A DNA stretch of 64,000 nucleotides from Burkholderiales bacterium PBB1 (GCA_002255905.1 NKIN01000003.1:161925-225924), one strand, 5' to 3'; positions 13,698-24,969 are shown, counted from the first letter of the stretch. A program made the numbers and translations. The notes: generated by a model not told the origin, from the sequence alone.

Positions 13698-14236
13698 GGC
13701 GCATCCAGCTTCACCTGCACGGTGACCACGGGCGGTGCCGCGCGGCGTGCAGTCAGCCGGGACTCATCAAAACGAGACAGATCCACTCGCCAGCCGAGCT
13801 GACTGAAGCCTGTCGGCTCAGGGGGCGCGGTGGCGACGCTGATTGCGCCGGGCCATGGCCGGCCGCGCAGCCAGTCGAACAGCGCAGGCACCGGCAGCGC
13901 TTCTCCAACCACCGCCCGTGTCAACTCGTCCAGGTTCGCGTGACGGGTCTGTCCCTGCGGCGTGTCGAGAACGACTGTCTCGGGGCTCCAGCGCGCACGA
14001 GCCACGGTGCTGCCCAGCGGCGTGTTCATGTCGAGGCGTCCCCGCTGCGGCGTGCCACTCAGCTCGAACGAGGCGGTCAGGTTGTGCGCGGGTTCCGTCT
14101 CGGTGGCCGCCACCTGCACCGACATTCGGCCTGCCAGCAACTCACCCGAGGGGGTCTCGTCTGGCGGTGTCAGTGTCGAGCATCCCGTCAGTGCAAGCAT
14201 CAGCGCTGCATAGACTCCACTGACCCGAACGATCAC
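13694..14236 (-). CDS. lolB: outer-membrane lipoprotein receptor LolB
   Basis: Takes lipoproteins from periplasmic LolA and inserts them in the outer membrane. The 180 aa precursor has a type II signal peptide with lipobox LTGC (acylated C19). Conserved features are weak, as usual for LolB, but GRMSVQV, the W-rich LFDWLRGRPWPG loop and the position upstream of ispE agree. The start overlaps the upstream TPR gene stop by 4 bp. Confidence 0.9.
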   Translation of the reverse strand: MIVRVSGVYAALMLALTGCSTLTPPDETPSGELLAGRMSVQVAATETEPAHNLTASFELSGTPQRGRLDMNTPLGSTVARARWSPETVVLDTPQGQTRHANLDELTRAVVGEALPVPALFDWLRGRPWPGAISVATAPPEPTGFSQLGWRVDLSRFDESRLTARRAAPPVVTVQVKLDAP

Positions 14237-16074
14237 AAATTGACCTTCAGGCGCACCACAGTTTCGCGCAGCACGTCATTGGTCTGATCTCGGCTCTTGC
14301 CTTCGCGCAGGACGCGGCGAGCTTCCTCATGCTGGCCATTGACCCACAGCACCTCACCCAGGTGAGCAGCGATCTCCGGATCAGGCCGCGACTGGTAGGC
14401 GCGCGTGAGCTGCTTGATCGCTTCGTCCAGGTTGCCCATGCGGTACTCGACCCATCCGAGGCTGTCGGTGATGAAGGGTTCCCCGGGGGCCAACTCCAGC
14501 GCCCGCACGATCAGGGCCTTCGCCTCCGGCAGCCGCAGCCCGCGATCGGCCAGCGAAAAACCGAGTGCGTTGTAGGCGTGCTCATGGTCAGGCCGCAACT
14601 CGATCACGCGCCGCAACAGGCGCTCCATCTCGTCGATGCGGTTGAGCTTCTCCTCCATCATCGATTGCTCGTAGAGCAGGTCGGGGTCGTCCTTGAAGCG
14701 GTCGTTGGCACGCTTGAGCACTTCGCTCGCCTGCGACCATTGCCGTGCCTCGCGCCACAACGACACCTCGGCGAGCAGCTTGGCGCGCGCGTCTTCGTCG
14801 CCAGCCTCCGGTGCGCGGCGAATCATCTCGACCCCTTCGGCCAGGCGCCCCTGCTTGGCCAGCAGCGATGCGCGTCGAACCTGTACTTCCAGTGCCCGGG
14901 CCGGGGTGTCGACCTTTGCGAGCCACGCCTCGGCGGCCTTGAAATTGCCTTGCTGCTCAGCAGCTTGCGCCAACATCAGCCAGGCCTGCGTCAGGCCGCG
15001 GTCATCGGACTCGACCACGACCTCGCCCCCGCCTTCTGCGGCCGGCATCGCCGTAGAGGCGGCCTTCGGCGGCGTGTTGACCGCTGGCGCCGACTGCAGG
15101 CGTTCGATGAACGTCTTGATCGCGATCGTGGCTTCCTTGGGCTGGTGCAACTCCAGGTGCAAGGCGCCCAGCGTCAGCCAGGGCGCTGTTTGCGCCGGCT
15201 CATCGCGGGTCACCCGGTCCACCTGCGCCAGCGCTTCCAGGTAGCGCTGCGACATGCCGAGTGCGCGCGCGTAGAACATGCGTATGGCGGTGGCTTGCGG
15301 CCTGGCCTTCAGATAGCCCTGGACAATGGGCTCCGCATCGGTGGTGGTCGGCAACAACTCCAGCGCGAGCACAACCGGGCCATCGGCACTGGCATCGCGC
15401 GCGTGCGCTCGCTTGGCGAACTCAAGCGCCCGTGCAGTGTCACCCGCGGCTTGCCAGGCACGGCCGATGGCGGTCAGCGATGCCTCGGCCGTCGTTGGTG
15501 CATCGATGTAGGGCTGCAATGCGTCGGTCAGGATCTCTGGGATCAGCTTGCGATCACTGGTTCGCTCGAAAAACCGCGGCAAGCTGGTGATCAGCGCGGG
15601 ACGTTCTGCCTCCGGCGTCAGGCGGATCAACGAGCGCAATGGCTCTGCGGCTTCGGTGGGCCTGTTCAAGGCCACCAGCAGCTCGATCAGATAGCGGTGC
15701 GCATCGCGCGACGCTGGCAAGGCGCGGCGCCAGGACTGCACGACGATCAGCGCCTGGCTGCCCGATCGCATCTGCAGCGCCATGTCGACCGAGCGCTTGT
15801 ACAACTGCTCGTTCTTGGTCTTGTTGGCAGCATCGAGCATGACCAGGAATGCCGTGCTGCCCTCGCTGGCGCTGAGCTCCAGCTCGCCGATGAGCAACTG
15901 ATAGAAGAGAGCGGCGTCGAGGTCCGAGTTTTCGAACGCCGGTGCAGAGGCAGCGGGCGCTGGTGCCGCCGCCGCTGCGGTTGGCGATGCTTGCGACCAC
16001 GCCTGCGGAGTCCAGGCGCAGCCCGCAACGACGAGCGCACAGACCGCTTTTGCGGAGGGAAAACGAGCGGGCAT
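14233..16074 (-). CDS. exported tetratricopeptide repeat protein
   Basis: Protein of 613 aa, starting at the ATG preceded by AGGAG at good spacing; a longer in-frame start at 16113 is less likely. An N-terminal signal peptide ([19 protein letters not shown]) is followed by an Ala/Pro linker and many TPR units, clearest at the C terminus in the [15 protein letters not shown] and [15 protein letters not shown] segments. This large TPR protein upstream of lolB-ispE is conserved in Betaproteobacteria. Its exact role is unknown to me; a periplasmic scaffold function linked to lipoprotein or envelope assembly is an inference from context. Confidence 0.88.
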   Translation of the reverse strand: MPARFPSAKAVCALVVAGCAWTPQAWSQASPTAAAAAPAPAASAPAFENSDLDAALFYQLLIGELELSASEGSTAFLVMLDAANKTKNEQLYKRSVDMALQMRSGSQALIVVQSWRRALPASRDAHRYLIELLVALNRPTEAAEPLRSLIRLTPEAERPALITSLPRFFERTSDRKLIPEILTDALQPYIDAPTTAEASLTAIGRAWQAAGDTARALEFAKRAHARDASADGPVVLALELLPTTTDAEPIVQGYLKARPQATAIRMFYARALGMSQRYLEALAQVDRVTRDEPAQTAPWLTLGALHLELHQPKEATIAIKTFIERLQSAPAVNTPPKAASTAMPAAEGGGEVVVESDDRGLTQAWLMLAQAAEQQGNFKAAEAWLAKVDTPARALEVQVRRASLLAKQGRLAEGVEMIRRAPEAGDEDARAKLLAEVSLWREARQWSQASEVLKRANDRFKDDPDLLYEQSMMEEKLNRIDEMERLLRRVIELRPDHEHAYNALGFSLADRGLRLPEAKALIVRALELAPGEPFITDSLGWVEYRMGNLDEAIKQLTRAYQSRPDPEIAAHLGEVLWVNGQHEEARRVLREGKSRDQTNDVLRETVVRLKVNL

Positions 16075-16165
16075 CAGGACTCCTGGAAGCTCAAAGATTC
16101 TAGAGCGGGGCACTCACGGCCCTGCCCGATCCATACGACCTCGCTGGCTGCCGATAATTCCGTCG

Positions 16166-17008
16166 ATGCCCGAACTGCCGGAAGTCGAAGTCACTCGCCT
16201 GAGCTTTGCCGATCGCATCGATGGTGCAGTCGTCACCGGGGTGCGCCTGGGCAAACCCCTGCGCTGGCCCCTGGGCATCGAACCTGCGCAGCTGACCGGC
16301 CTGCATGCGGGTGAGGTCCAGCGCCGCGGCAAGTACCTCTGGCTGCCTCTGCGGGCGGGAGGCGATGCAGCATCACCCGCTGATGGCGGTTTGCTGTTGC
16401 ACCTGGGCATGTCCGGGTCGCTGGCTTTCAGCCACCAGACCTCGTTGCCAGGGCCGCACGATCATTTCGATCTGGCCACCGACCGTGGCACGCTGCGTCT
16501 GACCGATCCGAGGCGCTTTGGCGCGGTGGTCTGGTCGCCGGCGCAGGATGCCGGCATGGCCGGCAAGCTGCTGGCCAGCCTGGGGCTGGAGCCGTTCGAT
16601 GCCGCGTTCGATGGTGCCCATCTTCATGCGGCGCTGCAGAGGCGCCGAGTTCCCATCAAGCTGGCGCTGCTGGGTGGCGACATCGTGGTGGGCGCTGGCA
16701 ACATCTATGCATGCGAGGCCTTGTTCACTGCCCGCATCGACCCCCGCACCCGCAGCGATCGGTTGAGCCGCCCCCGCTGCCAGCGCCTGGCTCTGGCGAT
16801 ACGACAGACGCTGCAGACTGCGCTCGAACTCGGCGGGTCCACATTGCGCGACTTTCGCGATGCACACGGCATGGCCGGGCAATTCCAACTGAGTGCCCGG
16901 GTGTACGGGCGCGCCGGGCTGCCTTGCACCGTGTGCGGTTCGCTGGTCAGACGCATCGTGCAGGGGCAGCGCTCGACGTTCTTTTGCCCGTCTTGCCAGA
17001 AACGCTGA
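16166..17008 (+). CDS. mutM: formamidopyrimidine-DNA glycosylase (Fpg/MutM)
   Basis: Bifunctional base-excision glycosylase/AP lyase for 8-oxoguanine and FaPy lesions. The product is 280 aa. The catalytic N terminus MPELPEVE provides P2 and E3. The beta-elimination lysine is in [10 protein letters not shown]-terminal zinc finger is formed by C254, C257, C274 and C277. It is divergent from the TPR-lolB-ispE operon, with a 91-bp gap. mutY lies one gene downstream, so this is a small oxidised-guanine repair cluster. Confidence 0.97.
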   Translation: MPELPEVEVTRLSFADRIDGAVVTGVRLGKPLRWPLGIEPAQLTGLHAGEVQRRGKYLWLPLRAGGDAASPADGGLLLHLGMSGSLAFSHQTSLPGPHDHFDLATDRGTLRLTDPRRFGAVVWSPAQDAGMAGKLLASLGLEPFDAAFDGAHLHAALQRRRVPIKLALLGGDIVVGAGNIYACEALFTARIDPRTRSDRLSRPRCQRLALAIRQTLQTALELGGSTLRDFRDAHGMAGQFQLSARVYGRAGLPCTVCGSLVRRIVQGQRSTFFCPSCQKR

Positions 17009-17145
17009 TCGCAGACTCAAAAAAGGGCGAGTCACCCGTTGATTCTCGCGTTGCATGCCCGTGGGCTTGCCCTAGCATGGGAGGACCTGAAGCTCCGAGC
17101 GAGTTGCAGCCCCGCCCGACCCACGAAAATCAGTCCGATCGCCCC

Positions 17146-19137
17146 ATGACCTCCGCTTTTTCCGGTCGTTTCGACGAACTCAACCAATGGCGAGACGGGG
17201 TCCGCGCACGTCTGGATGATCTGGCGGCGTTCCTGGCGGAGCAAGGCGCTCCCGATGCCACCGAGCAATCGCAGCTCGCGTCGCTGCGCCAGCGGCTGTC
17301 CACCGACAAGCTGGTGGTCGCCTTCGTCGGCGAGTTCTCCCGCGGCAAGTCGGAGTTGATCAACGCGGTCTTTTTTGCGGACACCGGGCGCCGCGTTCTG
17401 CCGGCCACGCCAGGGCGAACGACGATGTGCCCCGTCGAGCTTTCACATGATCCCGCGCAGCCGATCACGGTGTCGCTGCTGCCCATTGCCACCCGGCTGG
17501 CGGGCAGCTCGCTGGCCGAGCTCCGGCGAGACTCGCAGGCCTGGACGCATGTGCCGCTCGACGCGGCGCGCCCCGAGCATCTGTCGAGCGCACTGCGCGA
17601 GGTGATGGGCACCCAGCGGGTGTCGATCGCCGATGCGGTGGCGCTCGGTCTGTGGGATGAATCGAACGCAGCCAACAACCCGAAGCCGGACGACAGTGGT
17701 CGCATCGAGATTCCGGCCTGGCGACATGCACTGATCAACTACCCGCATCCCTTGCTGCGGCAGGGCCTGGTGGTGCTCGACACGCCGGGACTCAACGCGC
17801 TTGGTGCCGAGCCTGAGTTGACCTTGAGCCTGCTGCCATCGGCGCACGCCACGGTGTTCATCGTCGGCGCCGACACCGGCGTGACGCAGTCGGACATGGC
17901 CGTCTGGCGCGATCACCTGGGTACTCGCCAGGGGGCTGCCTTCGTCGTGCTCAACAAGATCGACGCGTTGCGTGACCCGTTGCTGACCCCGCAGCAAGTG
18001 GCTGCTCACATTGAAGCGCAGCGCAGTGCCACGGCGCACTTGTTGGGCGTGCCAGCAACGCGCGTGTTTGCGCTCTCGGCGCGACAGGCGCTGGTCGCGC
18101 ACGTGGAGTCCGACGCCGATGCCCTGACCGCCAGCGGCATCGCGGAATTCGAAGCCGCGCTGTCGGCCGAGTTGCTGCCGCAACGCCAGCAGGTGCTGCA
18201 CCGTTTGATCCATGACACCGTGACCCTGCTGCACCAGCGAGCAGCACGCCGTCTCGGCGATGCGCGCCGGCAGATCGCCGAACAGATGCTCGAGCTGCGC
18301 GGCCTGCGTGGCAAAAGCAGCGGTCGGCTGCGCACCATACGCCAGCGCATCGAGCAGGAAGCGCTCGAATTCGAGCACTGCCACTCGCGCCTGGTTGCGC
18401 TGCGAGGGCTGCATTCGCGTTTGCTCGACGAGGCGCTTGAAGGACTCTCGGAAGAAAACCTCAAGGCCGAGATCGATCATTTGCTGGCAGACATCAAGGT
18501 CAGCGTATTGAAGCTCGGGGCGCGCAAGGCGTTCATCGCGGCGTGCGCCCGGCTCCGTTCGCGTCTCATGAAAGCCGGTCGGCAAGCCCAGGAGATCCGG
18601 GAGATGCTGGCCGGTACCTTCACCCACCTGAACGCCGAGTTCGGGTTCGGCCTGGTGCTGATGCCCGGACCCGACCTGTCACGATTTGCCGACGAGCTGG
18701 ACGCCATCGAGCGCAGCTACACCCAGTACCTCGGGCTCGGACAGGCCCTGCGTTTGTCGCAGCCGCAGTTCATGGCGCAGTTCCGCCGCATGCTGCTCTC
18801 GCGGCTGGACCCGGCCTGGGACGGCGCGCGCAGCGACATCGAATCCTGGAATGGCGCGATGACCACGCACGTCGAGGTGCAGTTGCACGAACGCCGGCGG
18901 GGCTTCCAGAAGCGTGCCGAAGCCCTGTCGCGCATTCGCGGGGCTTCCGACGAACTGGAGCTGCGCATCGCCGACATCGAACAGCAGGACGCCCAGTTGC
19001 AAAGCCGGATGGAGCGCCTGGCGGTGCTGGCGCAGGCGGTGCTTTCCAGTGCGTCGACGGCCGTGGTGTCCGAAGGCAACATCGACGTCACCTTGCCCTT
19101 CGGCGAATTTGTCTCGGTTCGGCAGGCGCAAGCCTGA
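17146..19137 (+). CDS. dynamin-like GTPase
   Basis: Protein of 663 aa with an N-terminal dynamin-type GTPase domain. The P-loop is GEFSRGKS (residues 62-69), the switch I threonine region is PGRTTMCPVEL, G3 is LDTPGLNALG, and G4 is LNKID. The rest is predicted mostly helical, with heptad-like stretches, and ends in a short beta-like tail (NIDVTLPFGEF). Bacterial dynamin-like proteins remodel or protect membranes. There is no obvious transmembrane segment. It lies between mutM and mutY, 44 bp before the mutY start; whether it acts in DNA repair is unknown. Confidence 0.88.
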   Translation: MTSAFSGRFDELNQWRDGVRARLDDLAAFLAEQGAPDATEQSQLASLRQRLSTDKLVVAFVGEFSRGKSELINAVFFADTGRRVLPATPGRTTMCPVELSHDPAQPITVSLLPIATRLAGSSLAELRRDSQAWTHVPLDAARPEHLSSALREVMGTQRVSIADAVALGLWDESNAANNPKPDDSGRIEIPAWRHALINYPHPLLRQGLVVLDTPGLNALGAEPELTLSLLPSAHATVFIVGADTGVTQSDMAVWRDHLGTRQGAAFVVLNKIDALRDPLLTPQQVAAHIEAQRSATAHLLGVPATRVFALSARQALVAHVESDADALTASGIAEFEAALSAELLPQRQQVLHRLIHDTVTLLHQRAARRLGDARRQIAEQMLELRGLRGKSSGRLRTIRQRIEQEALEFEHCHSRLVALRGLHSRLLDEALEGLSEENLKAEIDHLLADIKVSVLKLGARKAFIAACARLRSRLMKAGRQAQEIREMLAGTFTHLNAEFGFGLVLMPGPDLSRFADELDAIERSYTQYLGLGQALRLSQPQFMAQFRRMLLSRLDPAWDGARSDIESWNGAMTTHVEVQLHERRRGFQKRAEALSRIRGASDELELRIADIEQQDAQLQSRMERLAVLAQAVLSSASTAVVSEGNIDVTLPFGEFVSVRQAQA

Positions 19138-19181
19138 ATGACGCCGCAGCCGCCGGGCCAGTGGTCGGTGCGGCGCGCGCC

Positions 19182-20252
19182 GTGAGCGAGCGCCGGGCTG
19201 CATCGCCCGCACAACCCCCAGCGTTCTCGACGCGCATCGTCGAGTGGCAGCAGCGGCATGGTCGTCACGGCTTGCCTTGGCAGCACACCCGCGATCCGTA
19301 CCGCGTCTGGCTGTCGGAAATCATGCTCCAGCAAACACAGGTGACAACGGTGCTCGGCTACTACGAGCGCTTCCTGCAGCGCTTCCCCGATGTGGCTGCG
19401 TTGGCGGCTGCCTCGCAAGACGAGGTGCTGGCCTTGTGGAGCGGCCTGGGCTACTACAGCCGCGCCCGCAACCTCCATCGCTGTGCCCAGGCGGTGGTGT
19501 CACAGCACGGCGGACGGTTCCCGAGCAGCAGTGAGCAGCTGCAGGGGTTGCCTGGGATCGGCCGCTCGACGGCGGCAGCGGTGGCGGCGTTCTGCTTCGG
19601 TGAGCGGGTGGCCATCCTCGACGGCAACGTGAAGCGGGTGTTGACCCGCGTGCTCGGCTTTGCCGGCGACCTGGCGCAGGCGGCGCACGAACGCGAGCTC
19701 TGGGCTCGGGCCACGGCCTTGCTGCCCGAACAGGGCATCGAGCCCTACACGCAGGGCTTGATGGACCTGGGTGCGACGCTGTGCAGCGTGCGTGCGCCGC
19801 AGTGCCTGCTGTGCCCTGTCCGCGAGCTGTGCGTGGCCGCCACCACGCAGACCCAGGCGAGTTTTCCGGTGAAGACGCGCAAGCTCAAACGCGGCAAGCG
19901 CGAGCACGTCTGGCTGTGGCTGTGCTGGCGCAACCGCATGTGGCTGGTGCAACGCCCCGAGCTGGGCGTGTGGGCCGGGCTCTGGAGCTTGCCGGAGTTC
20001 GACAACGCCACCGACTTTGAGCGGCACCGTGCTGGCTGGCCGGGCCATGCCGAAACGCTCGCGGCGTTCAAGCATGTGCTGACCCACCTCGACTGGACCT
20101 TGCACCCGGTGCGCTGGACGCTGCCGGCGGATCTGGACGAGGCGCAAGCCGCCGCCATCGTGGCCGCCTGGCCGACCGGGCGCTGGTTCACCCACGACGA
20201 AGCGCTGGCCGCCGGGCTTCCAGCGCCGCTGCGCAAGCTGCTGCTGAGCTGA
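19182..20252 (+). CDS. mutY: adenine DNA glycosylase
   Basis: Removes adenine mispaired with 8-oxoguanine. About 356 aa from the GTG at 19182; a GTG at 19161 in the same frame is also possible, and no clear ribosome site decides. Seen are the catalytic Glu in WLSEIMLQQTQV, the helix-hairpin-helix LQGLPGIGRSTAAAVAAF, the catalytic Asp in ILDGNVKRVL, and a 4Fe-4S loop with Cx6Cx2Cx5C (CSVRAPQCLLCPVRELC). A C-terminal NUDIX-like 8-oxoG recognition domain follows. Confidence 0.95.
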   Translation: MSERRAASPAQPPAFSTRIVEWQQRHGRHGLPWQHTRDPYRVWLSEIMLQQTQVTTVLGYYERFLQRFPDVAALAAASQDEVLALWSGLGYYSRARNLHRCAQAVVSQHGGRFPSSSEQLQGLPGIGRSTAAAVAAFCFGERVAILDGNVKRVLTRVLGFAGDLAQAAHERELWARATALLPEQGIEPYTQGLMDLGATLCSVRAPQCLLCPVRELCVAATTQTQASFPVKTRKLKRGKREHVWLWLCWRNRMWLVQRPELGVWAGLWSLPEFDNATDFERHRAGWPGHAETLAAFKHVLTHLDWTLHPVRWTLPADLDEAQAAAIVAAWPTGRWFTHDEALAAGLPAPLRKLLLS

Positions 20253-20268
20253 CGCCCCGGCGGCGTGC

Positions 20269-21270
20269 TCAGCCTCGCGCGTCGAGCTCGCGGTGGCGGA
20301 TCAGCGTGACGGTGCGGCGCGAGAAGCGTCGCGCCAGCATCTCGACGAGGTACACCGAGCGGTGCTGACCCCCGGTGCAGCCGATGGCAACCGTCAGGTA
20401 ACTGCGCTGGTCGTTGTTGAAGGCCGGCAGCCAGCGGGTCAGGAAGGTGTCGATCTGCGTGAGCATCTCGATCACGTCGGGTTGCGCTTCGAGGTAGGCC
20501 ACTACGGCCGCATCGCGCCCGTCCTGCGGTCGCAGTTCGCGCACGTAATGGGGGTTGGGCAACACCCGCACATCGAACACGTAGTCGGCGTCCAGCGGCA
20601 CGCCATGCTTGAAGGCGAACGACTCGAACACCAGCGTCAGCCGGTTGCCGGTTCCGCTCATCAGGTCGCGGATCCACAGGCGCAACTGCGCAGGGCGCAA
20701 CTGGCTGGTGTCGATCACGGTCGAGACCTCGCGCAGCTCTGACAACAGCTCGCGCTCGAGTTCGATCGCATCGATCAGTGCCCGATGGCCGTCGGGCGCC
20801 GACACCCGTTCGAGATCGAGATCGCCGGGGACGGTGTAGCCCGTGTCGTCGTCGCTGCGATGGTCGGGGGCTCGCTCACCACGTTCCTGACCTTGCGACA
20901 AGGGGTGCGGGCGGCGTGTTTCCGAGAAGCGGCGAACCAGCGCATCGGTGCTGGCGTCGAGGAAGATCGAGCGCACCTTCACGCCCTCGGCATTCAGTTG
21001 CTTGATCAGGGGCAGCAGGTGGGGGAGCGATCCCGCGCTGCGCACATCGACGGCGATGGCAACGCGCTGGTCGTTTCGCCGGTGTTCCAGTTGCAGAAAG
21101 CCGCGCAGCAATTCAGGCGGCAGGTTGTCGACGCAGAAGAAGCCCGCATCTTCCAGCGCATGCAGCGCGACCGATTTGCCGGAGCCCGAAATGCCGGTGA
21201 CCAGCACGACCTCGCGCGCTGTATCGGCTCCGCCGGTGGACGCTGATTCGTGCGGTTGTGTGCTGCTCAT
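20269..21270 (-). CDS. rapZ: RapZ/YvcJ-type nucleotide-binding protein
   Basis: P-loop protein of the RapZ family. In E. coli it is the RNase E adapter for GlmZ sRNA; in other bacteria it is a nucleotide-binding protein of unsettled role. Walker A is GISGSGKS (residues 26-33). The C-terminal domain has FSFKHG-like [19 protein letters not shown] and [15 protein letters not shown]. At 333 aa it exceeds the usual ~285-290 aa: residues ~127-160 form a charged insertion ([16 protein letters not shown] region). It is preceded by recN on the same strand. Confidence 0.94.
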   Translation of the reverse strand: MSSTQPHESASTGGADTAREVVLVTGISGSGKSVALHALEDAGFFCVDNLPPELLRGFLQLEHRRNDQRVAIAVDVRSAGSLPHLLPLIKQLNAEGVKVRSIFLDASTDALVRRFSETRRPHPLSQGQERGERAPDHRSDDDTGYTVPGDLDLERVSAPDGHRALIDAIELERELLSELREVSTVIDTSQLRPAQLRLWIRDLMSGTGNRLTLVFESFAFKHGVPLDADYVFDVRVLPNPHYVRELRPQDGRDAAVVAYLEAQPDVIEMLTQIDTFLTRWLPAFNNDQRSYLTVAIGCTGGQHRSVYLVEMLARRFSRRTVTLIRHRELDARG

Positions 21271-21278
21271 GGAGGGGA

Positions 21279-22973
21279 CTACTCCTGTTGTGTGCGAGGC
21301 CGATCCGCGTCGGTGGTCAAGCCCATGGCCAACATCTCCTGAGCGTGCGCGAGGCTGGTGCCCGAGAGCCTCTCGCCGGCCAGCATCCGAGCGATCTCGA
21401 CCACCCGTGCTTCGCCAGTGACCCGGTGCACTTCACTGCGCACCGTACCGTCGTCGGCGGACTTGACAACCACATGGTGGTGATCGGCGCAGGCGGCGAC
21501 CTGCGGCAGGTGGGTCACGGCCAGGACCTGGCGATCGACGCCCAGCTGCTTCATCAGGCGCCCGACAGTGTCGGCAACTGCACCGCCGACTCCGGCATCG
21601 ATCTCGTCGAAGATCAACGTGCCGGCACTGGCCTGACCGCGCGGCAGCTGGCAGGTTGTCACCGCGATGGCCAACGCAATGCGCGACAGCTCGCCACCCG
21701 AGGCCACCTTGGCCAGTGGCCTCGGGGTGCCTCCCGCATGCCCGGCGACCAGAAACTCCGCGGCTTCCAGGCCGTAGGACTGCGGAGCCTCCTGCGCCGT
21801 CAGCATCACCTCGAAGCAGCCCCCAGCCATGCCGAGTTGCTGCATGGCCAGCGTGACGGCATGGGCAAGCTTCGGTGCGGCCTTGCGGCGCGCAGCCGAT
21901 ATGCGTGCGGCTTCGGTCTCGTAGGCCGAGCGCGCCAGCGCGAGCCGCGCCCGCTGCACGTCCAGGTCTGCCGCCTCGTCGAGGGTGTTCAGTTCGCTCT
22001 TCCACTGCGCCAGCAGTGCGGCCAGCTCTGCCGGCGGGCGGCGGTAACGGCGCGCCAGCCCCATCCAGGCTGACAGCCGGTCGTCGAGTTCGCCGAGGCG
22101 CTGAGGATCGGTGTCGGTGTCGTTGAGAAAGCTCGACAGCGTGTGTGCTGCATCCTGCAGCTGCGCCTGTGCACCGTGCAGTACGTCAACCACCGCAGCG
22201 AGTTCACCATCGATTTCGGCTGCAGCGCGCAGGCGGTCGATCGCGCGGCCGGTCAGCGTGTCGGCGCTGTCGTCGGTTTCGCTGATCGCGTCGAGCGCCT
22301 CTCGGGCGGCGTCGAGCAGGGTCTGCACATTGGCCAGTCTCGTGTGCTCGGTGTTCAGCTCGGCCCACTCATCGGCGCCAGGCGCTAGCTTGTCGACCTC
22401 GCCGATCTGCCAAGCCAACCGTTCGCGCTCGCGATCGAGATCGGCCTGCTGCGTTTGTGCGCGCTCCAAGGCGTCGGCGGCGCCACGCCACTCGGCCCAG
22501 GCGCTGCCGAGCATCTGGGTGTCGACGCTCGCATAGGCGTCGAGCATGTCGCGCACCGAGGCAGGCCGGGTCAGGCTTTGCCAGGCGTGCTGGCCATGGA
22601 TGTCGATCAGGTGGTCGGCGATTTCGCGCAGTTGCGCAATCGTGGCTGCGCTGCCATTCACCCACGCCCGGCTCTTGCCCTGGGTGTCGATCGTGCGACG
22701 CAACAACAGGCTGTCCGTGGCATCGAAGCCGGCGTCTGCCAGCCAGTCGCTCAGACTGGCTGGCGTATCGAATTCGGCACTGATCTCGCAACGCTGCGCG
22801 CCTTCGCGCACCACGCCGACATCGCCCCGACCGCCCAGCACGAGTTGCAGCGCGTCGATCAGGATCGACTTGCCGGCTCCGGTTTCTCCGGTCAGCACCG
22901 AGAAGCCGTCAGACAGCTCCACGTCGAGCGTCGTGACGATGACGAAGTCGCGCAGGACCAGGCGACGCCACAT
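21279..22973 (-). CDS. recN: DNA repair protein RecN
   Basis: SMC-like ATPase for double-strand-break repair. The product is 564 aa. Walker A is GETGAGKS (residues 29-36); the ABC signature region is [13 protein letters not shown] and Walker B is [14 protein letters not shown] long central coiled coil lies between. The ATG at 22973 touches the nadK stop (TGATG), so the two are co-translated, the usual nadK-recN order. The last base is 8 bp from the rapZ start. Confidence 0.97.
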   Translation of the reverse strand: MWRRLVLRDFVIVTTLDVELSDGFSVLTGETGAGKSILIDALQLVLGGRGDVGVVREGAQRCEISAEFDTPASLSDWLADAGFDATDSLLLRRTIDTQGKSRAWVNGSAATIAQLREIADHLIDIHGQHAWQSLTRPASVRDMLDAYASVDTQMLGSAWAEWRGAADALERAQTQQADLDRERERLAWQIGEVDKLAPGADEWAELNTEHTRLANVQTLLDAAREALDAISETDDSADTLTGRAIDRLRAAAEIDGELAAVVDVLHGAQAQLQDAAHTLSSFLNDTDTDPQRLGELDDRLSAWMGLARRYRRPPAELAALLAQWKSELNTLDEAADLDVQRARLALARSAYETEAARISAARRKAAPKLAHAVTLAMQQLGMAGGCFEVMLTAQEAPQSYGLEAAEFLVAGHAGGTPRPLAKVASGGELSRIALAIAVTTCQLPRGQASAGTLIFDEIDAGVGGAVADTVGRLMKQLGVDRQVLAVTHLPQVAACADHHHVVVKSADDGTVRSEVHRVTGEARVVEIARMLAGERLSGTSLAHAQEMLAMGLTTDADRPRTQQE

Positions 22974-23848
22974 CACGCAGTTCCCGAATTCCAGTGCAGC
23001 TTGCGGCGCAGCGTCGCGTAGTAGCTCCAGCCCGGCGGGTGCAGGAAGCGCGCCTGGAACGCCGCGCGCCGCACCGTGATGCGATCGCCGTGCAGCAGGC
23101 TGGCCAGGCTCTGCATGTCGAAATTGACACTGACGTCGCGTCCGGCCACGACCTCGACACTGATCTCGCCCGCGTCGGGCAGCACGATCGGCCGGTTCGA
23201 CAGATCGTGTGGCGCAATCGGCACCAGCACGAATCCCGGGATGCTGTGATGCAGGATGGGTCCGCCGGCCGACAGGGCGTAGGCGGTGGAGCCGGTGGGC
23301 GACGCGATGATCAGACCATCGGCGCGCAAATTGGCGACGAACTCGCCACCGATGTCGATCTTCAACTCGACCATGCTCGAGGTGGCGCCGCGGCTCACCA
23401 CCACGTCGTTCAGTGCGAAGGCCTCGAAGATCACCTCGCCATCGCGGCACACGCCGCCCTCGAGCATGGTGCGGTGCTCTTCCTCGTAGCTGCCAGCGAT
23501 CATGGGCGCCAGCGCGGAAGCGAACTCGCCGATCGGGACGTCGGTGATGAAGCCGAGGCGCCCCTGGTTGATGCCGACCAGCGGGATGTTGAATTTGGCC
23601 ATCTGACGGGCGATGCCCAGCATCGTGCCGTCGCCGCCGACCACCACGGCGATGTCGCAGCACTGGCCCAGTTCTGCTGGGGTCAACGCGCCGTAGTCGG
23701 TCAGGCCGGTGTTCAGCGCGGTCTCGTGTTCCATGGACACTTCGAGCCCTTGCGCGATCAGAAAGCGGGCGACGGCGTCGAGCACGTTGCGGCTGCCCAG
23801 CGCGTTGTACTTTCCGACCAGTGCGGCATGACGGAACCGGCTTTTCAT
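22973..23848 (-). CDS. nadK: NAD kinase
   Basis: Phosphorylates NAD to NADP. The product is 291 aa. The catalytic GGDGT motif is in [15 protein letters not shown], and the NE/D-type substrate loop is [32 protein letters not shown] is the second signature. Divergent from hrcA with a 70-bp shared promoter region. Confidence 0.97.
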   Translation of the reverse strand: MKSRFRHAALVGKYNALGSRNVLDAVARFLIAQGLEVSMEHETALNTGLTDYGALTPAELGQCCDIAVVVGGDGTMLGIARQMAKFNIPLVGINQGRLGFITDVPIGEFASALAPMIAGSYEEEHRTMLEGGVCRDGEVIFEAFALNDVVVSRGATSSMVELKIDIGGEFVANLRADGLIIASPTGSTAYALSAGGPILHHSIPGFVLVPIAPHDLSNRPIVLPDAGEISVEVVAGRDVSVNFDMQSLASLLHGDRITVRRAAFQARFLHPPGWSYYATLRRKLHWNSGTA

Positions 23849-23918
23849 GAGGAATTACACCACAGCGTTTTCCGCAAAAGCGGGTCAAAAACCCCCTGCG
23901 GCCTACAATGAAAATGCC

Positions 23919-24932
23919 ATGGATGACCGCGCACGAACCCTCCTGAAAACCCTCGTCGAGCGCTACATCGCCGACGGCCAGCCGATTGGTTCGCGCACAC
24001 TGTCGAAGGCCTCCGGGCTCGAGTTGTCTCCGGCCACCATACGCAATGTGATGGCCGACCTGGAAGAGATGGGCCTGATCGCCAGCCCGCACACCAGCGC
24101 AGGCCGCATCCCCACCGCGCGCGGCTACCGCGTCTTCGTCGACACCATGATGACGGCGCAGCCCTTGCATCTTCAGCAGGCGCCGACGTTTGAAACTCAG
24201 CTGCAGGCCGACCAGCCGCAGCGGGTGATCGCCAACGCGGCACAGATGCTGTCAAGCCTGTCGAATTTCGTGGGCGTCATCACCGCGCCGCGCAAGACCA
24301 GCGTGTTTCACCACATCGAGTTCATGCGCTTGAGCGAGCGGCGCGTGCTGGTGATCCTGGTCGCGCCTGACGGCGACGTGCAGAACCGCGTCATCTTCAC
24401 CGCCAAGGACTACACCCAGGCACAACTGGTCGAAGCCAGCAACTTCCTCACCGCCCATTACGCCGGCCGCACCCTCGAAGAAGTGCGTGAGCGGTTGAAG
24501 ACCGAGGTCGATGAGCTGCGCGGCGAGATCGCCACGCTGATGCAGGCGGCCGTGCAAGCGGGCAGCGAAGCGGTGGCCGACAGTCAGGAACAGGTGGTCA
24601 TTTCGGGCGAACGCAATCTGCTGACGGTGCAGGACTTCTCCACCGACATGGGCTCACTGCGCAAGCTGTTCGACCTGTTCGAGCAGAAGACACAACTGAT
24701 GCGCCTGCTAGATGTGAGCAGCCGGGCGGAAGGCGTGCGCATCTACATTGGCGGCGAAAGCCATGTGGTGCCGTTCGAGGAGCTGTCGGTGGTGTCGGCG
24801 CCCTATGAGGTCGATGGCATCGTGGTTGGCACGCTCGGCGTCATCGGCCCGACCCGCATGGCCTACGACCGGATGATCCAGATCGTCGACATCACTTCGC
24901 GGCTGGTCGGCAACGCGCTGAGTACCAAGTAG
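23919..24932 (+). CDS. hrcA: heat-inducible transcription repressor HrcA
   Basis: Repressor of groE/dnaK-class genes at CIRCE elements. The product is 337 aa. The N-terminal winged helix is intact ([22 protein letters not shown], then [16 protein letters not shown]). The C-terminal half has the GAF-like fold with [19 protein letters not shown] and [13 protein letters not shown]. The ATG at 23919 is chosen because the frame upstream of it overlaps the promoter. No CIRCE repeat was seen nearby. The -10-like TACAAT is at 23904-23909. Confidence 0.96.
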   Translation: MDDRARTLLKTLVERYIADGQPIGSRTLSKASGLELSPATIRNVMADLEEMGLIASPHTSAGRIPTARGYRVFVDTMMTAQPLHLQQAPTFETQLQADQPQRVIANAAQMLSSLSNFVGVITAPRKTSVFHHIEFMRLSERRVLVILVAPDGDVQNRVIFTAKDYTQAQLVEASNFLTAHYAGRTLEEVRERLKTEVDELRGEIATLMQAAVQAGSEAVADSQEQVVISGERNLLTVQDFSTDMGSLRKLFDLFEQKTQLMRLLDVSSRAEGVRIYIGGESHVVPFEELSVVSAPYEVDGIVVGTLGVIGPTRMAYDRMIQIVDITSRLVGNALSTK

Positions 24933-24954
24933 CAGGCCGCCTCGGCCCGCTGCC

Positions 24955-24960
24955 TACAAT
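24955..24960 (+). promoter_or_regulatory. -10-like hexamer of tRNA-Ile2 promoter
   Basis: TACAAT lies 10 bp upstream of the tRNA 5' end, in the context GCCTACAATGA. The same eleven bases recur just upstream of hrcA (around 23901-23911). No good -35 hexamer is visible at 17 bp, so the call is tentative. Confidence 0.35.
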
Positions 24961-24969
24961 GAGGCGCTC

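Noticed and set aside
14329-16314. Long plus-strand open frame opposite the TPR gene
   Set aside because: Low-complexity translation with no motif. The minus-strand frame has a signal peptide and TPR units and fits the operon.
23849-23918. CIRCE operator for HrcA in the nadK-hrcA spacer
   Set aside because: No TTAGCACTC-N9-GAGTGCTAA-like inverted repeat is present.
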